Source: VAXT01 sp963774625 (GTDB lineage Bacteria > Actinomycetota > Thermoleophilia > Gaiellales > Gaiellaceae). From it: DNA of 64,000 bases. The stretch covers positions 1 through 64,000 of the forward strand of contig CAVZFQ010000013.1 of the NCBI GenBank assembly GCA_963774625.1. The letters are read 5' to 3'. The notes beneath the pieces are model-generated. The model was not told the DNA's origin and did no database searches. It was given only the letters and a program-made list of their open reading frames with translations. This document shows, one piece after another, positions 48,488 to 55,818 of the stretch. Every line of letters starts with the position of its first letter. Within the stretch, counting starts at the first letter, position 1. Both the position numbers and the translations under genes were made by a program.

Positions 48488-50584
48488 TCAGTTGTTTGTC
48501 CGGTAGGAAAGGCCCGGGATCCGGATGGCGGCGAGACGGGCGTTCGGTGTGCCGGCGTCGAGCGAATCGGCCTGGTCGGTCGTGATTCGCAGCATGGGAA
48601 CGGGGTATCCGCGCACCGGGATCTCGATCGTTTTCGAGGCGTCGCCGGCGAGCGTCAGGGTGCGCGGGGCGGTCCCGTCGACAGTGAAGGTGACCCTGCG
48701 CTCACGAGAACCGGCGGGCAGCGCCACGGTCACGTGGTAGGCGCCTGAGCTCGTCGGTCGCGCGAGCCAAACGCGGTAGGTGACGAGCGCTTCGGCCCAC
48801 CGGTCGAACATGAGGCCGACTGCGAGCCCACGAACCCGCGGCTCCGCCGGGAGGCGATACGCGGTCAAGCCGTCGCGCGGCCTCGCCACGACTTCGCCGT
48901 CGAGCTCGATTGCGCTTCCGTAGTCGTTGACGACGAGGGCCTCCGTCGACGGAGCGGCGCCGTCGACGAGGAGACGGCCGTCGCTCTCGATGGTCGCCTT
49001 GGAGGAGGCGAACCAGTCGCCCCCCGCACCGAAATGAACCGGTCGGCGAAAGTCCCGATTCCAGGCTTCGAGCAGCCAGCCAAAGTAGGCCGAGCCGCCG
49101 GGCAGCTGCAGGTAGTCGGTAGGGCCCAGACCGCTGCGGTCGAGCCAGTCGGGTGGGTCGCCCGCGCGCTGCTCGAGCGTGCCGCGGGCCGTGCTGTGGT
49201 CTCCGGCATAGGCCACGACGCCGCTGAGGAGCAGGACAGCAATCGTGGCGACGCCCACGGCGACCGGCGCGAAGGCACGGCGTAGCGAGACGCAGGCGAG
49301 CACGATTCCGGCGAGGAGCGGCAGTCCCGCGAATACGGTGGCGGCGTTGGCGTGCCCCCACCAGTCGGCGAGCTGGCCGTAGACGGAGAAGGTCGGCGTG
49401 TCGAAGGTGAAGGTCGTCCCGGCCTTGGCCGGAAAGGGCATGAGCCAGGCGGTCGCGGCACCGGCGAGCGCGAGACCGACGTAGGCGCGGCGCCTCGGCG
49501 CTCCCCGCTCGGCGTACACGAAGAACGCGATGGTCAGCAGAGGAACGAGGTAGATCGCGTAGCGCTCGAGCTCGCGCCCGGCGTCGGCGGCCGCGATCAG
49601 GCCGATCTCGAGCAGGACGAGCGCGATGGTCGCGATCGCAAGCGTCGCGAACGCCGCTTCCGCGCGCCCTCGGGGGCGCAGGCCGAGACCGAGCAGAGCG
49701 CCGGGAACGATCAGCAGGCCGGCGGCGAAAGGCAGCAAGGCCGCCGTCCGCGCGCTCCAGCCGACCGTGGACACGAGGTCGTACTCGAGGAGCGTCGCGC
49801 CGCTGTACGTGCCGAGGACCGCCCCACCCGTCACGAGTGGGACGACGCCCAGCAGGACGAGCAGTCCGAGGGAAAGCCGATGGCGGCGAAGAGCCGCGCC
49901 GAGCGGCTCGCCGCAGAGTCGCGCGCTCATGGGCACGGCGACCAGATACGCGAGGGGGAGAACCACGAACTGCAGTCGGGTCAGCACTGCGGCGAGGGAC
50001 ACGGCGACGACGGCAACTTCCATCCGTCGCGACGGACGCTCGATCGCGCGCAGCATCGCCGCCAGGGCGAGCAGGAAGACCGGATACGCCAGTGCCTCGG
50101 ACATGAGGTACGGCGCGTAGAGCATCGCCGGGCCTGCTACGGCTGCGGCGGCCGCGAGCAGGGCGTACGACGGACGGACGAGACGCCGGGCCAGAAAGTA
50201 CGCGGGCAGGGCGGCGGCAGCCATGACGGCGGCGTTCATCGCCTTGACGACTCCGTAGGCGGTCGTGGTCGAATCGAGGAGCCACGCAGGCGCCTGAGCA
50301 AGAATCGCCAACGGCGCCGGGAAGAACACGGTCTCGCCCCGGATGCTGAAGCCGTCCCCCGCCGCCATGCTCTGCGCCAGCTTCGAGTAGAGGAGCTCGT
50401 CGCCGAACACGGCCGGGCTCACGTGCGCCCGCGACTGCAGCCAGTGGTAGGCGAACGCCAGGACGTAGATACCGGCGAGGACCGTCTTGGGCCCGGGAAG
50501 CCGCCGAGGTCGAGGGACGACCGAGAGCTCAGGACGCGGTACCGGCTGCTCCGAGTCCCCGCGCTCGCGGAGCGCGGAGCTCAT
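48488..50584 (-). CDS. GT-C-like polytopic membrane glycosyltransferase 1
   Basis: The 698-residue protein has about 12 membrane helices followed by an external beta-rich domain of 230 residues. The acidic motif in the first external loop, FGDELLYSKLAQS, corresponds to the D/E catalytic site of PMT/ArnT-type GT-C enzymes that use lipid-linked sugars. It is paralogous to the upstream 715-residue protein (matching GDE-LY, RLQFVVLP and so on) and overlaps it by 4 bp. Location between the pilins and pilT suggests glycosylation of pilin or envelope polymers; the acceptor is unproven. Confidence 0.75.
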   Translation of the reverse strand: MSSALRERGDSEQPVPRPELSVVPRPRRLPGPKTVLAGIYVLAFAYHWLQSRAHVSPAVFGDELLYSKLAQSMAAGDGFSIRGETVFFPAPLAILAQAPAWLLDSTTTAYGVVKAMNAAVMAAAALPAYFLARRLVRPSYALLAAAAAVAGPAMLYAPYLMSEALAYPVFLLALAAMLRAIERPSRRMEVAVVAVSLAAVLTRLQFVVLPLAYLVAVPMSARLCGEPLGAALRRHRLSLGLLVLLGVVPLVTGGAVLGTYSGATLLEYDLVSTVGWSARTAALLPFAAGLLIVPGALLGLGLRPRGRAEAAFATLAIATIALVLLEIGLIAAADAGRELERYAIYLVPLLTIAFFVYAERGAPRRRAYVGLALAGAATAWLMPFPAKAGTTFTFDTPTFSVYGQLADWWGHANAATVFAGLPLLAGIVLACVSLRRAFAPVAVGVATIAVLLLSGVVAYAGDHSTARGTLEQRAGDPPDWLDRSGLGPTDYLQLPGGSAYFGWLLEAWNRDFRRPVHFGAGGDWFASSKATIESDGRLLVDGAAPSTEALVVNDYGSAIELDGEVVARPRDGLTAYRLPAEPRVRGLAVGLMFDRWAEALVTYRVWLARPTSSGAYHVTVALPAGSRERRVTFTVDGTAPRTLTLAGDASKTIEIPVRGYPVPMLRITTDQADSLDAGTPNARLAAIRIPGLSYRTNN

Positions 50585-52728
50585 ATCGTCTGCGCGTCAG
50601 CGGCTCGGACGGGAGCCGGCGCCTGCTCGGGCTTGGCCGCACAGGCACCCCGCCACGGCAGGAACTTGAACACTCGTCCACGAACGCTCACCGGCCTGGT
50701 CCCCAGGTAACCCGTGACCGGCGCGGAGAAGCCCGCAGTCCAGGGCCCGCGCGAGCAGACCGGCAGCCGAAGCCGGAGCGCTGCGTGGGACGGAACGCGC
50801 ACTTCGACGTTCTGGCCGTCCGGGAGATGGAACCGGATCGGAGCTTTCTCGGAGCCTCTCGGCGCGACGAGGTCGATGAAGAAAGTCCCCTCGAGGCGGT
50901 CGTTGCCGGTGCTGGGCCAGAGCGAGATCGCGCCCTGCCCACCCAGCCAGCCGTCGTGGTGACGGCCGGCGAAGAGCATCGACAGGCGCGGCGTCCCGGT
51001 CGGCTCGAAGAGGGAGTAGCCGGGAGCCGTCGCGACCTCCTTCGCCCCGCTCAGCCGAACCGTGACGACGTGCTGGTCGACGAGGAGCGGCCCGACAAGT
51101 GGAGCGTCGCCGGCCCGCAGGGAGCCGTCGCGTGCGATCTCGACCGCGTCGGCCGCGAACGGATCGATGATGGTCGCGCCCGGCATGAGGACGACCCGCT
51201 TCACCGAGCGGTTCCAGAACAGTTGCTGGAAGGCAGGGCCACGCTGGCCGCCGACGTTGCGCAGGAGCGTCACGTCTCCGAGCCGGGCGTTGTCGACCCA
51301 GGAGGGATCGCTGCCGAAGAAGGATTTTCGCGCCGCGCTCGTGTTCTCGAGGTCGAAGATCACCGCTGCAGCGGAGAAGCCGGCACACAGGGTCAGCGCC
51401 AGGGCCAGAGCGGCGATCGTCGCCACGCGAGGGACGCGTGAGCAGAGGACGACCACGACAGTCGCCAGGGTCGCGGCCAGCGCGATCACGAGCGACCCAC
51501 TGCCTGGGGAGCCGAGCCATTGCTCGACCCGGAACACGGCGAAGAGGAGCGTCGAGTGCATCTTCTCGTTGGCGGCTGCGTAGCCGGAGAGCGGCACGAC
51601 GGCGGCAGCGGTGACGAGCGCGGCCGCAATGAGAGCGTGGTAGAGGCGGAAGGGCCAGCCACGTGAGGCGTAGAGGCCGAAACCGACGGCCACGAGGGGC
51701 AGGACGTAGAAGAGGTAGCGCTCCTGGGCCAGGTCGGCGGCTCCGAGCAAGCCGGCCTCGCCGACCAACGACGCGGTCAGGAGGAGCGTGAGCGCGGCGA
51801 AGGCCAGCTCGGCGCGCGAGCGCGGGCGGACGACCGCGAGCCCGAGGCCGAGGAGCGCCCCGGGCACCAGTACGAAGCCCGACGCGAAGACGAGGACGAA
51901 CAGGTTCCGGGTCGAGTTGCCGAGGAGAGCGCCGAGATCGACGTCGGTGTCCACCACTCCTCCATAGAAAGCGAGCACGCGCGCCGGACCGAGTGCGAGG
52001 GCGATCGCGATCGGGACCGCCAGCAGCCCGAGCGGAAGCAGCTGCTCCCGAACGGCGGCACGCAGCCGCCGTTCACGCAAACCCGTGAGCAGGACGGCGC
52101 CGAGGAAGACCGCGGGCAGGACGACGAACTGGATGCGCGCGAAGGCGGCGAGGAAGGCGAGCGCGACGAAGAGGAGCTGAGAGCGGCGTGAGGGTTGAGC
52201 CAGCGCGGCGACGCCGGCGGCGACTGCGCCGAGGACGAGCGGGTACGCGAACGGCTCTGCGATCACCCAGCCGGCGTAGACCAGGTCGGGCAGCGCCAGG
52301 GCAAGCGCGGCGACGGCCAGCGCGATGCCCTTCGACAGTCCGAGGCGGCGCGCGATCCAGAAGGCTGGGATTGCCGCAAGTGACATCGCCAGGGCTCCCA
52401 TCCCCTGCACGAGGTGATACGAGGTGCCTACGTCGCCGAAGAGCCAGGCGGGCGCGGTGACGATCGGCTGGAGGAGGGCCGGGAAGTCGGATGCCGCTCC
52501 GCGCACGAGCGGCCTGCCGGTCTCCGCGATCGAGCGCCCCAGCTCGGCGTACAGGTACTCGTCACCGAGGTAGATCGGAGTCTCGCGCAACCAGCCGAGC
52601 GCGGTGCGCACGACGACGTTGAGGGAGATGAGGGCAGCCAGCAGCGGCCAGGCGGCAAGCCCTGCACGCTCGATCGGTGCCGGGAGTGCCGTCAGGGGTC
52701 GTCGGACGGGCCGGACCGCGACTGCCAT
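50581..52728 (-). CDS. GT-C-like polytopic membrane glycosyltransferase 2
   Basis: This 715-residue paralogue of the next gene has about 12 helices. YLGDEYLYAELGRSIAETG is the acidic loop motif, with FARIQFVVLPAVFLGAVLL in helix 5-6 and a C-terminal external domain from about residue 470 with a Cys pair (CSRGPWTAG...CAAKP). Predicted to transfer a sugar from a polyprenyl phosphate outside the membrane. It begins about 95 bp after the pilin 1 stop, beyond the hairpin at 52775-52798, so it may be partly insulated from pilin transcription. Confidence 0.75.
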   Translation of the reverse strand: MAVAVRPVRRPLTALPAPIERAGLAAWPLLAALISLNVVVRTALGWLRETPIYLGDEYLYAELGRSIAETGRPLVRGAASDFPALLQPIVTAPAWLFGDVGTSYHLVQGMGALAMSLAAIPAFWIARRLGLSKGIALAVAALALALPDLVYAGWVIAEPFAYPLVLGAVAAGVAALAQPSRRSQLLFVALAFLAAFARIQFVVLPAVFLGAVLLTGLRERRLRAAVREQLLPLGLLAVPIAIALALGPARVLAFYGGVVDTDVDLGALLGNSTRNLFVLVFASGFVLVPGALLGLGLAVVRPRSRAELAFAALTLLLTASLVGEAGLLGAADLAQERYLFYVLPLVAVGFGLYASRGWPFRLYHALIAAALVTAAAVVPLSGYAAANEKMHSTLLFAVFRVEQWLGSPGSGSLVIALAATLATVVVVLCSRVPRVATIAALALALTLCAGFSAAAVIFDLENTSAARKSFFGSDPSWVDNARLGDVTLLRNVGGQRGPAFQQLFWNRSVKRVVLMPGATIIDPFAADAVEIARDGSLRAGDAPLVGPLLVDQHVVTVRLSGAKEVATAPGYSLFEPTGTPRLSMLFAGRHHDGWLGGQGAISLWPSTGNDRLEGTFFIDLVAPRGSEKAPIRFHLPDGQNVEVRVPSHAALRLRLPVCSRGPWTAGFSAPVTGYLGTRPVSVRGRVFKFLPWRGACAAKPEQAPAPVRAADAQTI

Positions 52729-52774
52729 CCCGCCTCCTATCGGCTGCTACCAGCGACCTCTTGACCAGAACGCA

Positions 52775-52798
52775 AGAGGGGCGCCGAAGCGCCCCTCT
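52775..52798 (-). terminator. 10-bp hairpin with TTCG loop after pilin 1
   Basis: On the minus strand AGAGGGGCGC-TTCG-GCGCCCCTCT is a perfect stem closed by the very stable c(UUCG)g loop, 25 bases after the pilin stop. No long U-tract follows. It should cap the abundant pilin mRNA and limit reading into the glycosyltransferase genes. Confidence 0.8.
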
Positions 52799-52822
52799 CG
52801 AGAACCGTCTTGGAGCTGTCCG

Positions 52823-53212
52823 TTACGGACAGGTACCAGTAACGATGTCCGCGCCGGGGCCGGACTTCTTGAACGTCTCGGCACCAACGGTGCTCTCGAC
52901 GCAGTACGTCGTCGCCGTCGCAGACTGGATGACGATGTTCTTGACACCCTGGTCGTACGTGGTCTGCAGGTACGCAAGCGTCGCGCCGGCGTAGCTGTTG
53001 TTGTCGGCGAAGTACGCCTCGACCGCCGGGATCGACGAACGGACGTTGGCCTGTGCGGCCGACTTGTTCGCGCGATCACGGAACTTCATGTACGAGGGGA
53101 TCGCAATCGCGAGCAGGATCCCGATGATGATGATCACGACCAGGAGCTCGATCAGGGTGAAACCACCCTGGCCGCGCGCCCGGTTAGCACGTGCAGAAAG
53201 TCGTTGAAGCAT
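52823..53212 (-). CDS. pilA: type IV major pilin, copy 1
   Basis: The 129-residue prepilin has a basic leader (MLQRLSARANRARGQG), a cleavage site GG-FTLIELLVVIIIIGILLAI with Glu5, and the N-terminal alpha helix continuing to about residue 65. Two Cys (TTYCVES and GTCP at the end) can form the D-region disulphide. AAGGAG precedes the ATG. The mature sequence is identical to copy 2 except Tyr/Phe at about position 81 and Thr/Ser near the end. A strong hairpin follows. Confidence 0.96.
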   Translation of the reverse strand: MLQRLSARANRARGQGGFTLIELLVVIIIIGILLAIAIPSYMKFRDRANKSAAQANVRSSIPAVEAYFADNNSYAGATLAYLQTTYDQGVKNIVIQSATATTYCVESTVGAETFKKSGPGADIVTGTCP

Positions 53213-53298
53213 GTCTCTCCTTCTCTCTTTAGTCGGTGGCTTGTGTGGCTATCGGCCGCCCGGGGAGAAACCTGCACCCCTCGAACGGAAAATGAAGA

Positions 53299-53325
53299 GA
53301 GGGGGGCGCTGTTCGCGCCCCCCTC
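53299..53325 (-). terminator. 11-bp hairpin between pilin 2 and pilin 1
   Basis: GAGGGGGGCGC / GCGCCCCCCTC pair perfectly around a 5-nt loop, 25 bases after the pilin 2 stop. On the minus strand the stem is followed by a T-rich TTCATTTTCC. It should make the two pilins separate or differentially expressed units. Confidence 0.8.
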
Positions 53326-53350
53326 GCCCAGAACTGAGCGTTGCTATCCG

Positions 53351-53740
53351 TTACGGGCAGGTACCGCTGACGATGTCAGCCCCGGGGCCGGACTTCTTGA
53401 ACGTCTCGGCACCCACGGTGCTCTCGACGCAGTACGTCGTCGCCGTTGCGGACTGGATGACGATGTTCTTGACACCCTGGTCGTACGTGGTCTGCAGGAA
53501 CGCAAGCGTCGCGCCGGCGTAGCTGTTGTTGTCGGCGAAGTACGCCTCGACCGCCGGGATCGACGAGCGAACGTTGGCCTGTGCGGCCGACTTGTTCGCG
53601 CGATCACGGAACTTCATGTACGAGGGGATCGCAATCGCGAGCAGGATCCCGATGATGATGATCACGACCAGAAGCTCGATGAGGGTGAAACCGCCCTCAT
53701 TCCGACTTCGGCTGATCCTTTGGTTGAGCCTTGCAAGCAT
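53351..53740 (-). CDS. pilA: type IV major pilin, copy 2
   Basis: The 129-residue prepilin starts at ATG 53740 with AAGGAGG upstream. The leader differs from copy 1 (MLARLNQRISRSRNEG), but from GG-FTLIEL onward the protein is the same apart from two conservative changes. The DNA is also nearly identical over the mature part, including wobble positions, which indicates recent duplication or gene conversion. The upstream 178 bp to the divergent gene hold no other ORF and must contain the promoter. Confidence 0.95.
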   Translation of the reverse strand: MLARLNQRISRSRNEGGFTLIELLVVIIIIGILLAIAIPSYMKFRDRANKSAAQANVRSSIPAVEAYFADNNSYAGATLAFLQTTYDQGVKNIVIQSATATTYCVESTVGAETFKKSGPGADIVSGTCP

Positions 53741-53918
53741 TGAGGAGTTCCTCCTTCTCGAGAAAGGTCGATGGCTCACTGGCTGTATCGACCGGTCAGC
53801 CGGCCGGCATACCCCAATTTGAGGGATCTGTGGGGGATGCCACTCACCCACGCCCATTTCCACCTGTAACACGCACACACGCGTAAAGGCCGCGGCCATC
53901 CGTGCCGATAGAACGGAC

Positions 53919-54518
53919 ATGAGCTCATCGCCACGTCTCAACGTCGTGGCGCCTGTGGCCGGGCTCTGTGTCCTGGCCCTCGGCGCCGGTTTCTTCTTCA
54001 TGTCCCGCGGACAGGAGTCTTCGCAGGCCGCCACCGGCCTGACCGCGCAGCAGCTGGTTCAGCGTGCTGCAGCGAATCGCAAGGCGACGGTCGGCACCAA
54101 GAAGGCCGCGAAGCCCGCGGCCGCGAAGCCTTCCGTTGCGCCCAAGCCGAAGCCCAAGCCCAAGCCCAAGCCGAAGCCCAGGCCGATCGACCAGTCGTTG
54201 AACAAGGGCCTTCCGAGCTCGATCATTTCGGCGTTCTCCGGCCGGAAGGTCGTGGTTGTCGCGTTGTACGCGCCAGATGTGCCTCTCGACGAGATGTCGG
54301 TTGCGGAAGCACGTGCCGGTGCCAGTGCGGCCGGCGTCGGGTTCGTAGCGCTGAACGTCACCCAGGAGTCCCAGGCCCGGCCGCTGACGAAGCTGCTCGG
54401 CGTGCTCGAGGATCCGGGCGTGCTGGTCTTCCGGCGGCCTGGTGATGTGTTCCTGCGCCTCTCGGGCTATGCCGACCAGCAGACGGTCGCGCAGGCCGCG
54501 AGGAACGCCGCGCAGTGA
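53919..54518 (+). CDS. membrane-anchored thioredoxin-fold-like protein with Pro-Lys spacer
   Basis: The 199-residue protein has an N-terminal membrane helix at about 10-28 (APVAGLCVLALGAGFFF), an Ala/Lys stretch, a (PK)n rod at about 75-90 similar in style to the TonB spacer, and a C-terminal alpha/beta domain (GRKVVVVALYAPDVPLDEM, VGFVALNVTQESQARPL, VLVFRRPGDVFLRLSGYADQ) with thioredoxin-like order but no CxxC, so not a redox enzyme. It would span the wall and present the domain outside. The ATG follows GATAGA by six bases, so it is probably leaderless. Divergent from pilin 2. Confidence 0.7.
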   Translation: MSSSPRLNVVAPVAGLCVLALGAGFFFMSRGQESSQAATGLTAQQLVQRAAANRKATVGTKKAAKPAAAKPSVAPKPKPKPKPKPKPRPIDQSLNKGLPSSIISAFSGRKVVVVALYAPDVPLDEMSVAEARAGASAAGVGFVALNVTQESQARPLTKLLGVLEDPGVLVFRRPGDVFLRLSGYADQQTVAQAARNAAQ

Positions 54519-54796
54519 GCGAGATTCGGAACGAGAGCGCACCGATGGGCGGCTCGCGGGCGGTTGATGACGGGTACTCGCGTACGGCCAAGAAAGAGGG
54601 ACGGCAGGTCGCGACTCTGCGCCGCCTGGCCCTCGGCTCACAGTTCATCGTCGAGAGCGACGTCTACCCGGTCGGCACGATGCGCGTGGAGCCCATGCGC
54701 CCCGGCCCGTACGTCTTCGGCACGCGCGAAGAGGCGAACGCCTTCATCGAGCAGACCACGCTCGCGCTCGAGTATCTCGGCTGCGACATCGCGTAG
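54515..54796 (+). CDS. 93-residue protein coupled to the Pro-Lys protein, unknown
   Basis: Soluble and mildly acidic, with a central beta region (RRLALGSQFIVESDVYPVGT, MRPGPYVFGTREEANAFIEQ) and a C-terminal helix ending EYLGCDIA. Start GTG at 54515 in a GTGA overlap with the previous gene, so the two products are made together. I do not recognise the family. A palindrome/hairpin pair follows 20 bp after the stop. Confidence 0.65.
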   Translation: MSEIRNESAPMGGSRAVDDGYSRTAKKEGRQVATLRRLALGSQFIVESDVYPVGTMRVEPMRPGPYVFGTREEANAFIEQTTLALEYLGCDIA

Positions 54797-54816
54797 CGGC
54801 TGACGCCGCTCGCTTT

Positions 54817-54898
54817 CGGGAAAAGTCGTACGACTTTTCCCGACGGGCTACTACCGAAGAAGCGTCCGTGAGCGGACGCGGGCAAAGCCCGCATCCGC
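54817..54898. repeat. double-hairpin 3-prime element, copy 1
   Basis: H2 is a perfect 26-bp palindrome (arms CGGGAAAAGTCGT / ACGACTTTTCCCG, 54817-54842). After a 29-bp spacer comes H1, GCGGACGCGGGC-AAA-GCCCGCATCCGC (54872-54898). It lies between two convergent gene ends (54796 and 54923). A copy in the opposite orientation is at 55725-55805. It likely acts as a terminator. Confidence 0.85.
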
Positions 54899-54922
54899 GG
54901 CGAGCGATGGCGTCCTGGTCTA

Positions 54923-55618
54923 CTAGGTCACCAGGCCGATCCAGAGATCGGCGGAGCTGGAGTCGCGAGTCGCCCGGATTTGCCAGCAGCCCGGCTCGGT
55001 AAATATGAAGCTGCTGCCCCACTCGTCGCCGGGACGGTTCCAGTTCGATCCCTGTTCCTGCGGTCCACTAGCCGGGCCTGTCGTCGTGCCACTCGGAGAT
55101 GTTGCGGCGAGACGGAGAGGACCGGTGCCCGTCATACGCCAGACGATCTTGAAGGATCTGCCGACGGCGCCGGTGAAGGTCGCGTTGCCACCACGCGCCC
55201 ACACGCCCCGAAAGAGCAACACCCACATCTCGCCTGCTGCCGCCGTTCCTTTCGCCTCGACAAGGCCGTTTCCCCAAGCCTGAGCCGGCGACGGCGGCTG
55301 ACAGCCGGGAGCGCCGGGTGGTCCAAGGTCACGGGCCGGCGGTGGCGGTGGTGCGGGGCGGTGCTTCCGGATTAGCCGGCCCGTGTGGCAATGAAAACCG
55401 CTGCGGTGATAGGCGCGGTCCCACGTCCGCCGGCACCGCTGCCCGACGCGAAGGCAACGGTGAAGACCGGCTATGGAGGCGTGGACATAGCCCCTTGGGC
55501 AGCGTTTCGAAGCGGCGAAGGGGTCGGCCGCGTTGGCGTCGTCCGCTGGCGTGGTTCCGACCAGGGCAACGGCGACTGCAAGGAGCATGGTGACCAGGAC
55601 GAAGAGCCTCAACCGCAC
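54923..55618 (-). CDS. secreted Cys-containing protein, unknown
   Basis: The 231-residue protein has a signal peptide (MRLRLFVLVTMLLAVAVALVG), a basic Cys/His segment at about 37-80 (CPRGYVHASIAGLHRCLRVG, HRSGFHCHTGRL), a Pro-rich linker and a C-terminal beta domain from about 100 (MWVLLFRGVWARGGNATFTG ... GCWQIRATRDSSSADLWIGL) that might be an Ig-like or jelly-roll fold. It is flanked on both sides by copies of the double-hairpin element. Relation to the pilus is positional only. Confidence 0.65.
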   Translation of the reverse strand: MRLRLFVLVTMLLAVAVALVGTTPADDANAADPFAASKRCPRGYVHASIAGLHRCLRVGQRCRRTWDRAYHRSGFHCHTGRLIRKHRPAPPPPPARDLGPPGAPGCQPPSPAQAWGNGLVEAKGTAAAGEMWVLLFRGVWARGGNATFTGAVGRSFKIVWRMTGTGPLRLAATSPSGTTTGPASGPQEQGSNWNRPGDEWGSSFIFTEPGCWQIRATRDSSSADLWIGLVT

Positions 55619-55724
55619 CGCCTCTTAATTGTGCCGCGCTTTGGCTTGGCGACAAGTCCGAACCAAGTAACACGGCATGACTAAGTTTGGCGCGGTTACT
55701 CCTTGCAGCGGGCAAGCAGCGGCT

Positions 55725-55805
55725 GCGGATGCGGACTTTGCCCGCGTCCGCTCACTTCAATTCTCCGTTAGGACACGCCGAGAAAAGTCGTCAGACTTTT
55801 CTCGG
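55725..55805. repeat. double-hairpin 3-prime element, copy 2 (inverted)
   Basis: On the minus strand, reading away from the stop at 55819: H2 with arms CCGAGAAAAGTC / GACTTTTCTCGG around TGAC (55805-55778), a 26-bp spacer ending GTGA, and H1 GCGGACGCGGGC-AAA-GTCCGCATCCGC (55751-55725). H1 differs from copy 1 by one base that turns a G-C into a G-U pair. Same order relative to the preceding gene as copy 1. Confidence 0.85.
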
Positions 55806-55818
55806 GAAACCGGCGCCG

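Noticed and set aside
53820..53860. TGGCAT-like sigma-54 promoter before pilin 2
   Set aside because: The -24 half resembles TGGCAC but no GC doublet at -12 with correct spacing is present.
54817..55805. Integron attC or insertion sequence around the secreted-protein gene
   Set aside because: The inverted repeats are two-hairpin units lying after gene stops; no transposase or integrase and no target duplication seen.
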